Shown one piece after another: positions 52,830-61,934 of a stretch of 64,000 bases of DNA. The DNA comes from Gaiellales bacterium (GTDB lineage Bacteria > Actinomycetota > Thermoleophilia > Gaiellales > JAICJC01), in contig DASWRM010000076.1 in NCBI GenBank assembly GCA_036403155.1, positions 1 through 64,000 on the forward strand. The letters are read 5' to 3'. The first letter of the stretch is position 1. Each line of letters opens with the position of its first letter. Both the position numbers and the translations under genes were made by a program. The notes under the pieces were generated by a model, which saw only the letters and a list, made by a program, of their open reading frames with translations, was not told where the DNA came from and did no database searches.

Positions 52830-53760
52830 CCCGCTCGCTGTCCGGTTCTGCGGCATCGACCTGGCGCATCCGATCGTGAACGGCTCCGGGACGCTGGACG
52901 CGCTGGCGGCCGGGACGCTGGGCGTGTCGGCGTTCGTCACCAAGACCGTGACGCTGCGGCCTCGCGCCGGGAACCCGCCGCAGCGGATCGGCGAGACGCC
53001 CGCCGGAATGGTCAACTCCATCGGTCTGGCGAATCCGGGCCTGGAGCGGTTCTGCGAGCAGGACCTGCCGCGGCTGGCGGGCCTCGGCGTGCCGGTCATC
53101 GTCAGCCTTGGGGGCTGGAGCCGCGAGGAATACGCGACGGCGGTGCGGCGCGTCGGAGCTGACCCCGCCGTCGCGGCCGTCGAGCTGAACGTCTCGTGCC
53201 CGAACGTCGACACCGGCTGCATATCGATCGGCACCGACCCGGCCGAGACGCGAGCGCTGCTCGAGCGCTGCCGCGCGGAGACGGACGCGCCGCTGCTCGC
53301 CAAGCTGACCCCCAGCGTGGCCGACGTGTCCGCGGTCGCCCTGGCCGCCGCGGAGGGCGGCGCTGACGGGCTGGTGCTGATCAACACCGTTCGCGGCATG
53401 GCGATCGATCGCAGCACCCTGCGCCCGCTGCTCGGCGGCGGTGGCGGCGGGCTTTCCGGCCCGGCCATCAAGCCCGTCGCCCTGCACGCGGTGTATCACG
53501 CCCGCGAGGTCACCGGGTTGCCCATCATCGGGCTGGGCGGCGTGCAATCCGCGCAGGACTGCGTCGAATTCGCGGCCGCCGGAGCCTCGGTCGTGGGTGT
53601 CGGCACCGCGCTCTTCCGCGACCCGGGACTGGTGGCACGGGTGGTCGCCGATTTGCCCGCCGTGCTCGCCGGCCACGGCGTTTCCACCCTTGACGACATC
53701 GTCGGAAGCGCGCACCAGGGCCAACCTAAGGCTGTACTCGAGGTTGATGGACGGGGTTGA
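52822..53760 (+). CDS. pyrD: dihydroorotate dehydrogenase, catalytic subunit (class 1B)
   Basis: A 312-residue FMN barrel. NGSGTLDALA, FVTKTVTLRPRAGNPPQRI, MVNSIGLANPG, the ELNVSCPNVD active-site region and LINTVRG..GGLSGPAIKPVAL match class 1B enzymes, which work with PyrK. It makes orotate. Nothing for the last two UMP steps (pyrE, pyrF) follows; a terminator-like hairpin comes 2 bases after the stop. Confidence 0.95.
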   Translation: MASPLAVRFCGIDLAHPIVNGSGTLDALAAGTLGVSAFVTKTVTLRPRAGNPPQRIGETPAGMVNSIGLANPGLERFCEQDLPRLAGLGVPVIVSLGGWSREEYATAVRRVGADPAVAAVELNVSCPNVDTGCISIGTDPAETRALLERCRAETDAPLLAKLTPSVADVSAVALAAAEGGADGLVLINTVRGMAIDRSTLRPLLGGGGGGLSGPAIKPVALHAVYHAREVTGLPIIGLGGVQSAQDCVEFAAAGASVVGVGTALFRDPGLVARVVADLPAVLAGHGVSTLDDIVGSAHQGQPKAVLEVDGRG

Positions 53761-53762
53761 GA

Positions 53763-53784
53763 AAACCGCCTATTTTGGCGGTTT
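53763..53784 (+). terminator. hairpin terminator after the pyr operon
   Basis: AAACCGCC (53763-53770) and GGCGGTTT (53777-53784) form an 8-bp stem with a 6-nt loop (TATTTT), just after pyrD. The 3' T-run is only three bases, all in the stem, so termination may be partial. Confidence 0.6.
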
Positions 53785-53792
53785 GATGCCCC

Positions 53793-53820
53793 TTGCGCGG
53801 GGGGCCAGCCGTGGTATCAT
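53793..53820 (+). promoter_or_regulatory. promoter of mihF
   Basis: TTGCGC (53793-53798) and TATCAT (53815-53820) are spaced by 16 bp, directly after the pyr terminator. The ATG of mihF is 11 bases downstream of the -10, so the transcript has at most a very short leader. Confidence 0.6.
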
Positions 53821-53831
53821 CGCCCCGCACG

Positions 53832-54155
53832 ATGCCCCAGCTCCTCTCGCAGGCCCCCTCCCGTTCCCTCGACCAGCGACTCGACGCTCTCGACCGAGCG
53901 AACCGGATTCGGGTGCAGCGGGCGCAGCTCAAGCGCGCGCTCAAGGCCGGCGGGACGACCTTCGACCAGATCCTGCTCGACCCGCCCGACTACGTGCTCA
54001 CCGCGAAGGTGTACGACATGCTGCTGGCGGTGCCGCGGCTCGGCCGCGTGCGCGCGGGCCGGCTCCTCACCCAGTGCCGCATCAGCCAGTCGAAGACGAT
54101 CGGCGGGCTGTCCGAGCGGCAGCGCGGCGAGCTGGTCGAGCTCTTCAACTCCTGA
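53832..54155 (+). CDS. mihF: integration host factor, actinobacterial type (mIHF)
   Basis: A 107-residue basic DNA-binding protein unrelated to IHF of proteobacteria. RIRVQRAQLKRALKAG, then [22 protein letters not shown] with the helix-two-turn-helix G-x-x-x-A..L pattern, is the diagnostic actinobacterial block. It organises the nucleoid and bends DNA. Position before gmk is conserved in Actinomycetota. ATG 53832 is taken; a frame upstream to 53793 has no promoter room. Confidence 0.93.
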   Translation: MPQLLSQAPSRSLDQRLDALDRANRIRVQRAQLKRALKAGGTTFDQILLDPPDYVLTAKVYDMLLAVPRLGRVRAGRLLTQCRISQSKTIGGLSERQRGELVELFNS

Positions 54156-54171
54156 GCGCCGGGGGCACCGC

Positions 54172-54744
54172 GTGACCGGCCGGCGAGGGGGCCGGCTGTT
54201 CGTCGTCTCCGGGCCGTCCGGGGTCGGCAAGGGCACGTTGATCGCACGCGCGCGCGAAGCCGTGCCGGATCTCGAGCTGGCGACATCCGCGACCACGCGG
54301 CCCGTCCGCCCCGGTGAGCTGGACGGGCGGGAGTACCACTTCCTCACGGCGGAGGAGTTCGACGCCCGGGTGCGGCAGGGCGAGTTCCTCGAGCATGTAG
54401 AATTCGCCGGCAACCGGTACGGCACGCTGCGCAGCGAGGTCGACCGGCGGCTGGCCGACGGCTCGAGCGTGATACTCGAGATCGACGTGCCGGGCGCCCG
54501 GGCGATCGAGCGGCACATGCCGGACGCGGTGCTGGTGTTCATCGCACCACCGGACGTCGCTGACCTCGAGACGCGCCTGACCGCGCGGGGGACGAACTCC
54601 CCCGAGGACATCGCCACCCGGCTGCGGATCGCCAGGGCCGAGCTGGACGCGCGCGACGGTTTCGCGCACGTGATCGTGAACGACGACGTCGACAGAGCCG
54701 CTGCGGAGCTGACAGAGCTGATCCGCGCCGCGCTCGCCGAGTGA
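54172..54744 (+). CDS. gmk: guanylate kinase
   Basis: A 190-residue enzyme that phosphorylates GMP. The P-loop VSGPSGVGKGTL, the TTRPVRPGELDGREYHFL GMP-binding block, FLEHVEFAGNRYGT and ILEIDVPGA are standard. It starts at GTG 54172, 16 bases after mihF. Confidence 0.96.
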   Translation: MTGRRGGRLFVVSGPSGVGKGTLIARAREAVPDLELATSATTRPVRPGELDGREYHFLTAEEFDARVRQGEFLEHVEFAGNRYGTLRSEVDRRLADGSSVILEIDVPGARAIERHMPDAVLVFIAPPDVADLETRLTARGTNSPEDIATRLRIARAELDARDGFAHVIVNDDVDRAAAELTELIRAALAE

Positions 54745-54754
54745 GGAGAAGGCC

Positions 54755-55009
54755 ATGATCTATCCCAAGGTCGATGTGCTGCTCGAGCATGTGGACAGCA
54801 AGTACGCGCTCGTGATCGCCGCCGCCAAGCGCGCCCGGCAGATCAACGACTACCACCACCAGCTGGGCGAGGGCAGCTTCGAGGGCTTCGCGCCACCGCT
54901 GATCGAGTCGCGCTCCAAGAACTTCCTGACGATGGCGCTCGAGGAGATCGCCGAGGGCAAGCTGGAGGTCTCGACGTCCGACGCGAACGCCCGCGAGACC
55001 TCGCGCTGA
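54755..55009 (+). CDS. rpoZ: RNA polymerase omega subunit
   Basis: An 84-residue omega subunit: the SKYALVIAAAKRARQIND helix is the family core, with KNFLTMALEEIAEGKL at the end. It supports assembly of RNA polymerase. A GAGGAGAAGG ribosome site precedes ATG 54755. Confidence 0.94.
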   Translation: MIYPKVDVLLEHVDSKYALVIAAAKRARQINDYHHQLGEGSFEGFAPPLIESRSKNFLTMALEEIAEGKLEVSTSDANARETSR

Positions 55010-55069
55010 CCCACCCGGGCGTCACCGACTCGTTACCGTAGGGCGGTCTCCCGGCCCTACACTTCCGCA

Positions 55070-56269
55070 ATGATCATGGTGGGGGTGAGCGGGGGCGTCG
55101 CGGCGTACAAGACCTGTGAGCTCGTTCGGCTGCTGATCCGCGCGGGCCGCACCGTGCAGGTCGTGATGACGCCCGACGCCGAGCGGTTCGTCGGCCCCAC
55201 GACGTTCGCGGCGCTCTCGCGCCGCCCGGTCCTGACCGATGCGTCTGCGGACGTGTTCCCGCACCTCGAGGCGTCGCGCGATGCCGAGCTGTTCTGCATC
55301 GCCCCCACGAGCGCCACCACGCTGGCCCGCATCGCACGCGGCGAGGCGCCCAACGTGCTGACCCAGTCCGTTCTCGCCTTCCGGGGCCCGCTGCTCGTCG
55401 CACCGGCGATGAACCCGCGCATGTGGTCGGCGGGCGCCACCCGGGACAACGTCGACCTGCTGCGCGCCCGCGGCGTCGAGCTGATCGGCCCCGAGGCGGG
55501 GGAGATGGCCGAGGGCGAGCACGGGAGCGGACGGATGTCGGAGCCCGAACAGATCGCGACGCGGATCGAGCAGCGGCTGACGGCTCTGCACGCACTGGAC
55601 GGCAGGCGGGTGCTCGTCACCGCCGGCGGCACCCGCGAGCCGCTCGACTCGGTGCGGTACCTGGGGAACCGCTCCAGCGGTCGCATGGGGGTCGCCGTCG
55701 CCGACGAGGCCGCCCGGCGGGGCGCGGCCGTGACGTTGGTGCTCGCGGCGGCGACGGCCTCCCCATCCGCGCCGATGCGCACGGTGCGCGTGGAGACGGC
55801 GGCGCAGCTCCGCGATGCGACGATGGCCGAGTCCGCGGACGCCGACGTGGTCGTCATGTCGGCCGCCGTGGCCGACTACCGGCCGGCCGCACCGGTGGAC
55901 GGGAAGCGGGCCAAGGACGGGGCGGGCTGGACGGTCGAGCTCGAGCCGACCGCCGACATCCTGGCCGAGCTGGGGGCGCAGTCACGCCCGGGCCGGCTGC
56001 TGATCGGCTTTGCGGCCGAGCACGGCGACGGAGCGGTCGAGCGCGCCCGCGCGAAGCTCGACCGCAAGGCGGCCGATATGGTCGTGGTGAACGACATCAG
56101 CCGTAGCGACATCGGGTTCGACAGCGATCTCAACGAAATCGTGCTTGTGACGTCCAAGGGTGACACGCTGATCTCACGACGTTCCAAGCAGGCGTGCGCG
56201 GCGGCCATCCTGGACTGGGTTGCGAACCAGCCGGCGGCCGTATCCGTAGAGCAGCGTACGACGGTCTGA
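55070..56269 (+). CDS. coaBC: phosphopantothenoylcysteine decarboxylase / phosphopantothenate-cysteine ligase
   Basis: A 399-residue fusion. The CoaC half has VGVSGGVAAYKTCELVR, the histidine of FPHLEASRD, the ALLVAPAMNPRMW-type PAMN loop and the GSGRM segment; the CoaB half (from about residue 180) has VLVTAGGTREPLDSVRYLGNRSSGRMG and MSAAVADYRP. Together they make 4'-phosphopantetheine for coenzyme A. ATG 55070 is 6 bases behind TACACT (55058-55063). Confidence 0.95.
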   Translation: MIMVGVSGGVAAYKTCELVRLLIRAGRTVQVVMTPDAERFVGPTTFAALSRRPVLTDASADVFPHLEASRDAELFCIAPTSATTLARIARGEAPNVLTQSVLAFRGPLLVAPAMNPRMWSAGATRDNVDLLRARGVELIGPEAGEMAEGEHGSGRMSEPEQIATRIEQRLTALHALDGRRVLVTAGGTREPLDSVRYLGNRSSGRMGVAVADEAARRGAAVTLVLAAATASPSAPMRTVRVETAAQLRDATMAESADADVVVMSAAVADYRPAAPVDGKRAKDGAGWTVELEPTADILAELGAQSRPGRLLIGFAAEHGDGAVERARAKLDRKAADMVVVNDISRSDIGFDSDLNEIVLVTSKGDTLISRRSKQACAAAILDWVANQPAAVSVEQRTTV

Positions 56270-56284
56270 CGAGAGGACACTTCT

Positions 56285-57262
56285 GTGGGAGCACACGAAC
56301 TGCACGACACGACGCCGTCCCGGGCGATCGCGGCCGCCGCCGACACCGCGCGCCGCGTGATCGACAACGTCGCGCATGTCATCCATGCGCCCGAGAACCT
56401 GCTGGAGCGGTGCGTGCTGGCCATGCTGTGCGAGGGCCACGCCATCCTCGAGGACTTTCCGGGCGTCGGCAAGACGATGCTGGCCAAGTCGCTCGCACGG
56501 TCGCTCGACTGCGAGTTCGCCCGCATCCAGGCGACGCCGGACCTGCTCCCATCAGACATCACGGGAGTCAACGTCTACAACCTGCAGGCGAACGAGTTCG
56601 AGTTCCGGCCTGGGCCGGTGTTCGCGAACCTGGTGCTCGTGGACGAGATCAACCGCGCCAGCCCCAAGACGCAGTCGGCGCTGCTCGAGTGCATGCAGGA
56701 GGGGCAGGTGACGGTCGACGGCGCCACCCACCGCCTCGCGCGGCCGTTCATGGTGATCGCCACGCAGAACCCGATCGAATACGAGGGCACCTTCCCGCTG
56801 CCCGAGGCCCAGCTCGACCGTTTCACGATGCGGCTGCACCTCGGCTATCCGTCCATCGCCGAGGAGGCCCGGATGCTCGCCGAGCACGCCGCGTCCGAGC
56901 CGCTGGAACGCCTCGAGCCGGTCGCGTCCGCCGCCGACCTCGAGACCGCGATCGAGGCGGTCAAGCAGGTGTACGTCGAGGACAGCCTCAACCGCTACGT
57001 GGTCGCCATCCTCCGCCAGACCCGCGCGGACTCCCGTCTCGCCCTCGGCACGAGCCCCCGCGCGGGCATCGCGCTGCTGCGGGTTGCCAAGGCGTATGCG
57101 GTGATGCGCGGGCGCGAGTACGTGATCCCGGCCGACGTCAAGGACGTGGCCTCGGACGTGCTCGCCCACCGCGTGATCCTGGCGGCGGACGCCCGCACGG
57201 GCGGGGCCGAGGCCGTGGATTTGATCAGGGAGGCGGTCGAGCGCACGCCGGTGCCGGTCTAG
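56285..57262 (+). CDS. MoxR-family AAA+ ATPase
   Basis: A 325-residue ATPase with Walker A in EDFPGVGKTMLAKSLAR, Walker B in LVLVDEINRASPKTQSALLECMQEGQV and sensor ATQNPIEYEGTFPLPEAQLDRF. MoxR proteins act as chaperones that mature or insert metal-enzyme or membrane complexes together with a DUF58 protein, as found directly downstream. The start is GTG 56285 behind GAGGACA. Confidence 0.92.
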   Translation: MGAHELHDTTPSRAIAAAADTARRVIDNVAHVIHAPENLLERCVLAMLCEGHAILEDFPGVGKTMLAKSLARSLDCEFARIQATPDLLPSDITGVNVYNLQANEFEFRPGPVFANLVLVDEINRASPKTQSALLECMQEGQVTVDGATHRLARPFMVIATQNPIEYEGTFPLPEAQLDRFTMRLHLGYPSIAEEARMLAEHAASEPLERLEPVASAADLETAIEAVKQVYVEDSLNRYVVAILRQTRADSRLALGTSPRAGIALLRVAKAYAVMRGREYVIPADVKDVASDVLAHRVILAADARTGGAEAVDLIREAVERTPVPV

Positions 57263-57275
57263 GCATGGAGGATCG

Positions 57276-58511
57276 ATGACCAGCCGCGGCACTGGACTGC
57301 TCCTGCTCGCCTGCGGCCTCTACATCGCGTCCTGGGGCTTCGGCACCACCGCGATGTACCCGGTGGCGGTGGGCCTGTTCGCCGCGCCCCTGCTGGCCTG
57401 GCTGTGGGTGCGGCTGACCGCGCGTCCGACCAACCTGCGGCGACGGACCGGGCACCGGGAGCTCGTCGAGGGCGGCCGCGTGGTCGTCGAGGTGTCCGTG
57501 CGCGGTGAAGGCGGCCTGCTGCCGGCACGGGCGACGATGGTGGAGCAGGTGGGCGACATCGGCGTGCAGGAGGTGCCGCTCCGCCACCGCGGCCATGCGC
57601 TGACGGGCCGCTACGTGATCGATCCCGCGCCACGCGGGCGCTACACGCTGGCGGCCGCAGAGCTGCGGGTGGACGATCCGCTCGGCCTGGCCGAGTCGCG
57701 CACGCCGCTCGAGCGGTCGGACACGCTGCTCGTCTACCCCCGCGTCCACGCCCTCGACGGGCTCTTCACCGACTCGGGCACCGCCGGGGGCGACGAGGGC
57801 CGCGCGCTGCTCCACCGTACGGCCGGCTACGACCTCCATTCGATCAGGGACTTCCAGCAGGGCGAGAGCCTGCGCCGCGTGCACTGGCGATCGACCGCCA
57901 AGCGCCGGAAGCTCATGGTCAAGGAACTGACGGAGCTGCCGCGGGACGAGTCCGCGGTGCTGCTCGACTGCGACCGCACGGCCGAGGTGGGCGCACCCGG
58001 GTCGAGTAGCTTCGACGCCCAGGTGCGCGCGGCGGCCTCGCTGTTGAACCGCATGATCGAGGCGGGCCAGCGGTGCTCCCTCGTGATTCATGGCAGCACC
58101 CGCCGCCGGATCCGGATCCAGGCCGGCGGCGGCGACTGGGGCACGGCGCTCGCCGCGCTCGCCGCCGTGCGGGCGGACGCGCACCGCCCGCTGGCGGCGA
58201 TGCTGACCGACGCACTCGGCGCGGCCGGAGCGGCCGAGGCGATCGACGCCGCCCGGCTGTACATCGTCACGGCCGCGATCAACCCCCAGATGGCGAGCCG
58301 TGTCCTCGCGCTGCGCTCCGCACGGCGGGACGCCGCGGTGGTGTGGATCGACGCACCCTCGTTCGCAGGCGTCGACCGCATGCCCGGAAGCGCCGACGCG
58401 GCCGCGCTGCAGCTCGTCTCCGCCGGCGTGCCGGTCGCCAGGCTGGCGGCGGACGGCGACGTCGGCGAGGTGCTCTCCTCGGCGATGGCACGGAAGGCGC
58501 TGCGTGGCTGA
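57276..58511 (+). CDS. DUF58 domain protein
   Basis: A 411-residue membrane-anchored protein. Two hydrophobic helices (residues about 4-45) are followed by a beta-rich region and the DUF58 signature DLHSIRDFQQGESLRRVHW with STAKRRKLMVKE, then a von Willebrand A-like half. It is the standard partner of MoxR. The ribosome site GGAGGA precedes ATG 57276. The next gene overlaps by 8 bases. Confidence 0.9.
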   Translation: MTSRGTGLLLLACGLYIASWGFGTTAMYPVAVGLFAAPLLAWLWVRLTARPTNLRRRTGHRELVEGGRVVVEVSVRGEGGLLPARATMVEQVGDIGVQEVPLRHRGHALTGRYVIDPAPRGRYTLAAAELRVDDPLGLAESRTPLERSDTLLVYPRVHALDGLFTDSGTAGGDEGRALLHRTAGYDLHSIRDFQQGESLRRVHWRSTAKRRKLMVKELTELPRDESAVLLDCDRTAEVGAPGSSSFDAQVRAAASLLNRMIEAGQRCSLVIHGSTRRRIRIQAGGGDWGTALAALAAVRADAHRPLAAMLTDALGAAGAAEAIDAARLYIVTAAINPQMASRVLALRSARRDAAVVWIDAPSFAGVDRMPGSADAAALQLVSAGVPVARLAADGDVGEVLSSAMARKALRG

Positions 58512-60783
58512 GCGCCTGGTCGTCGTCGCGGCGGTGGCCGTCTTCAGCGCATGGCACTGGCAGCGCCTGGAGCGGCCGGGGATCTCGGCGGCCGAGATGG
58601 CGCTGCTGATCCTGCTCGCCGTGGTTCCCGCGGTGCTGCTCGTGCGCGGCAGGTGGCTGGCCGGCGCCACGGCGGGGGTGGCAGCGCTCGGCCTCGCGGT
58701 CTGGCGCGCCTTCGGCTACCTGCCGTGGGACCGCGGGCACGCCGCCTACCCGGTGCGTCTGGCATCGGGCATCGAGGACGGCGCCAAGGCCTGGTTCGAC
58801 ACCATCACGCCGTTCGATCCAGGCCGGTTCTCCCAGACCGACGGCCTGGTGCAGCTGTCGTTCGTGCTGCTGCTCGCGGTGTTCGCCTGGCTGCTGCTCG
58901 ACGGCCGGTTCGCCCTGACCGCCGTCGCGGGCGCCTTCGCGCTGTTCTCGATCCCGAGCACGGCGGTGGGGATGGGGGAACGCGGACTGCGCGCAGCGAT
59001 CTTCCTCGTGCTCGCGCTGGCGATCCTCGCGGTCTGCCAGCGGCGTGTGCCGATCGGAGGCTCGGCCCTCGGCCAGCTGGGGGCGCTCGCGGCCGCGACC
59101 GTCGTGGCCGGGGTGATCGTCGGCTCGGCGCCGGGCGTCGCGAAGGGCGCGTTCTTCGACTGGCGGCACTGGAACCCGCTGGCCGGAGATGGCCCCCGCC
59201 TGAGCGTCGGCTACGTCTGGAACGAGACGTTCGGCCCGCTGCACTTCCCCCGGACGCCGACGACGATGTTCACGGTGTCCTCGATCGACCCGCACTACTG
59301 GAAGGCGGGCGTGCTGACGAGGTTCGACGGCACGACGTGGGTCGAGCAGCCGGCCATCCAGCAGCCGTTCCACCAGAGCGACAGCGTTGCCGCGGCACCC
59401 TCCATGCTTCCGCCGAACGCGCAACAGCATCTGCGGAAGAAGGACGTCGTCGAGGTCGGCGTCAAGGTGGACGGGCTCGCCGACGAGCACATCATCGCGA
59501 CCGGCCAGCCGATGCGTTTCGATCTCACCTCCGGCCGGATCGACGGGAACCTGACGACCGACGATACGGTGCTGACGAGCGCGGATCTGCCCCGGGATGC
59601 CACCTACACCGTCCACGCGTACTCGCCGAATCCGACCTTCAAGCAGCTGTCCGACGCCGGCACGAGCTTCCCCGCGGGCATCGTCGACGACGTCGTCGTG
59701 AACGGCGGGCAGATACCGGTGTGGGGGAGCGGCTCCCGGTCGGTCAAGGTGCCGATCGACCCGAGCCTCGTTGCGGCGGCCAACCGCGTCTGGCACGCAT
59801 CCGGCGCGGACGAGCGGTCGCTGACGGAGTACGGCGCCGTCGCCTCCGTCGAGTCGTACTTCCACGGCAAGGGCTTCCACTACGACCAGACGCCGCCCCG
59901 CGGGAGCGGCCCGGTGCTGGCCGACTTCATGCTGCGCTCCCACAGCGGGTACTGCCAGATGTTCTCCGGCGCGATGGCGCTCGTGCTGCGGCTGCACGGC
60001 ATTCCGGCACGGGTGGCGTTCGGCTTCACCGAGGGCCACGAGACGACCAGCGGCGACTACAAGGTGCTCGACCGCGACGCACACGCGTGGGTCGAGGCGT
60101 ACTTCCCAGGCTACGGATGGATGCCGTTCGAGCCGACACCCACCCGGCGGCTGCCGGCGCAGACGTCGACCACGAACGCGAACTGGCAGCAGTTCGTCGG
60201 CGATCTGCGCAGCGCCCAGACCGGGCACCTGTCCAAGCAGCTGCAACGGCTGCTGCCGTCCGACCCGACGAAGGGACGCGGCGACACCGTCCCGTCGAAG
60301 CGCGGGCATGGGCGCGGGGGATCCGGCCCGGTGACCGCCGCGCCGGCCCGCGGGCACACGAGCTTCTTCCTGTGGGCGGTCTCGGCGTCCCTGGTGCTCG
60401 TGCTGGTGCTCGCGGCCGTCAAGCTTGCAGCTGTCAAGTGGCGCTACCTGCGGCGCGGGCCGCGGGGCCAGGCGTCCGCCGCCTACCACGAGCTCTCGAC
60501 GTACATGGGGGATCAGGGAGTGGCCGTGCCGGCCAATGCGACGTTCGAGGAGCTTGCGCGGATCGTCGACCACACCTGGGGCGTCGACGCGACCGACCTG
60601 GCCACTGCCGGAAGCGCCGCGCGGTATGCACCCCCCGGCGTCGCTCGCCAGGCCGGTCGCCAGGTGCGGCCGGCGCTTCGCCGGATCCGCCGCGAGCTGC
60701 GCTCGACGCTCAGCCTCCGAGAGCGGGCCGTGGGCGCGCTGCGGCTGCGTTCGATGCTCGCCCAGACGACGCATTTCGAGTGA
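58504..60783 (+). CDS. membrane-bound transglutaminase-like protein
   Basis: A 759-residue protein: about six helices in the first 215 residues, an extracytoplasmic region with the transglutaminase/protease-like core (catalytic Cys in SGYCQMFSGAMALVLRLHGIPAR near residue 485, His in DAHAWVEAYFPGYGW, with Asp nearby), one helix near 620-645 and a cytoplasmic C-terminal part typical of DUF4129. It completes the MoxR-DUF58-transglutaminase trio, whose substrate is unknown. GTG 58504 overlaps DUF58. Confidence 0.88.
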   Translation: MAERLVVVAAVAVFSAWHWQRLERPGISAAEMALLILLAVVPAVLLVRGRWLAGATAGVAALGLAVWRAFGYLPWDRGHAAYPVRLASGIEDGAKAWFDTITPFDPGRFSQTDGLVQLSFVLLLAVFAWLLLDGRFALTAVAGAFALFSIPSTAVGMGERGLRAAIFLVLALAILAVCQRRVPIGGSALGQLGALAAATVVAGVIVGSAPGVAKGAFFDWRHWNPLAGDGPRLSVGYVWNETFGPLHFPRTPTTMFTVSSIDPHYWKAGVLTRFDGTTWVEQPAIQQPFHQSDSVAAAPSMLPPNAQQHLRKKDVVEVGVKVDGLADEHIIATGQPMRFDLTSGRIDGNLTTDDTVLTSADLPRDATYTVHAYSPNPTFKQLSDAGTSFPAGIVDDVVVNGGQIPVWGSGSRSVKVPIDPSLVAAANRVWHASGADERSLTEYGAVASVESYFHGKGFHYDQTPPRGSGPVLADFMLRSHSGYCQMFSGAMALVLRLHGIPARVAFGFTEGHETTSGDYKVLDRDAHAWVEAYFPGYGWMPFEPTPTRRLPAQTSTTNANWQQFVGDLRSAQTGHLSKQLQRLLPSDPTKGRGDTVPSKRGHGRGGSGPVTAAPARGHTSFFLWAVSASLVLVLVLAAVKLAAVKWRYLRRGPRGQASAAYHELSTYMGDQGVAVPANATFEELARIVDHTWGVDATDLATAGSAARYAPPGVARQAGRQVRPALRRIRRELRSTLSLRERAVGALRLRSMLAQTTHFE

Positions 60784-60868
60784 CCGGCGCGGGCTGCGGG
60801 GGTATTTGCCCGCGTAGCTATCGTGAAGACGGGGTCCGATCCGACCGATGATTCCGGGAAGGCAGCAG

Positions 60869-61231
60869 ATGCACCACGACGAGAACACCTACGACCTGTT
60901 CCAGCGGGGGCGGGCGCATCTCGGGCGCGGCGACAACGCGCAGGCGATGGTGTCGCTCGAGAAGGCGAAGCGCCGCGAGCCGGACAAGACGTCGATCCGC
61001 GAAGCGCTCGGCCTGGCGTATCTGCGCCTGCATCGCTACCGCGAGGCGGCGGCGGAGTTCGAGTACATCCTGGACGCCGCGCCGGCGGACGACTACGCGC
61101 ACTACTGCATGGGCCGGTGCCTGACGCGGATGGGGGAGGACGGCCTGGCGGCGGGGCATTACAAGATGGCGCTGTGGCTGCGCCCCGACGTCGACTACTA
61201 CCGCGAAGCGGTCGACCGGCTCTCGGCCTGA
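60869..61231 (+). CDS. tetratricopeptide-repeat protein
   Basis: A 120-residue protein with about three TPR units: NTYDLFQRGRAHLGRGDNAQAM, SIREALGLAYLRLHRYREAAAEFEYIL and DYAHYCMGRCLTRMGEDGLAAGHYKMAL. It is likely a small adaptor that binds a partner protein. ATG 60869 is chosen for the GGGAAGG site 6 bases upstream; ATG 60848 would add 7 residues. A TAGCTAT element near 60814 may be its -10. Confidence 0.8.
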   Translation: MHHDENTYDLFQRGRAHLGRGDNAQAMVSLEKAKRREPDKTSIREALGLAYLRLHRYREAAAEFEYILDAAPADDYAHYCMGRCLTRMGEDGLAAGHYKMALWLRPDVDYYREAVDRLSA

Positions 61232-61295
61232 CGGCGGCCGGCTCCTCCCGCAACCACGCAACGGGGGCGTGGCGAGAGCGTGACGCCGGCCGGCT

Positions 61296-61333
61296 CGGGC
61301 TCAGAGCCCTTTTCGGGCCGAAAGCGGACGCTG
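61296..61333. repeat. 38-bp direct repeat, copy 1, with terminator-like hairpin
   Basis: This copy matches the one at 61405-61442 in 35 of 38 positions. Each begins with GGGCT-CAG/CTG-AGCCC (5-bp stem) followed by TTTT, an intrinsic-terminator form, and then AAAGCGGACGCTG. The pair lies in the 220 bp between the convergent TPR and dtd genes, which otherwise hold nothing I can identify. Confidence 0.6.
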
Positions 61334-61404
61334 GAGGGGCCACGGCGCAACATCCGCGCCGCGTCGTGCACCGCCGCGCAACGATTCCGCACCTGCGGCC
61401 GACA

Positions 61405-61442
61405 CGGGCTCTGAGCCCTTTTCCGGCCCAAAGCGGACGCTG
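61405..61442. repeat. 38-bp direct repeat, copy 2, with terminator-like hairpin
   Basis: Second copy, 109 bp after the first, differing at three bases; one change (A to T) falls in the hairpin loop and the two others are G-to-C changes in the following GGCC block. Weak similarity extends upstream of both copies around a CGCAAC element, so the duplicated unit may have been near 110 bp. Confidence 0.6.
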
Positions 61443-61451
61443 CGGCCGCGA

Positions 61452-61898
61452 TCAGTGTCCGCCGTCGTCGATCCAGATCGTGACCGGGCCGTCGTTCACC
61501 AGCGCGACCCGCATGTGCGCGCCGAAGCGGCCGGTCTGCACCGGCAGCCCGAGCGTGCGCAGCTCGTCCGCGACGGTGTCGACGAGCTGCTGGGCGAGCC
61601 CCGCCTCAGCCGCTCCCGTGAGCCCGGGCCGGTTGCCGCGCGAAACGTCGGCGTAGAGGGTGAACTGGGATACCACAAGCACCTCGCCGCCTGTATCCGC
61701 GACCGAGCGGTTCATGCGCCCCCGGTCGTCGGCGAAGATCCGCAGCCGCGCGATCTTCCCGGCCACCCGGCGCGCGCCCCGCTCGTCGTCGCCGGCACCC
61801 GCGGCGACCAGCACCAGCAGCCCTGCCCCGATCGCTGCTATCCGCTCGCCGTCCACCTCGACAGAGGCCTCGGCAACCCGCTGCAGCAGCGCCCGCAT
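61452..61898 (-). CDS. dtd: D-aminoacyl-tRNA deacylase
   Basis: A 148-residue DTD that removes D-amino acids wrongly attached to tRNA. The start MRALLQRVAEASVEVDGE, the catalytic SQFTLYADVSRGNRPG (S-Q-x-T) and the C-terminal NDGPVTIWID (GPVT) motif are diagnostic. ATG 61898 gives the family N-terminus; a GTG at 61913 is possible. Divergent from rimP-nusA. Confidence 0.93.
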   Translation of the reverse strand: MRALLQRVAEASVEVDGERIAAIGAGLLVLVAAGAGDDERGARRVAGKIARLRIFADDRGRMNRSVADTGGEVLVVSQFTLYADVSRGNRPGLTGAAEAGLAQQLVDTVADELRTLGLPVQTGRFGAHMRVALVNDGPVTIWIDDGGH

Positions 61899-61934
61899 GC
61901 CGTCCCGTTTCACCCCCTGCGGGGAAGTCCCTGC

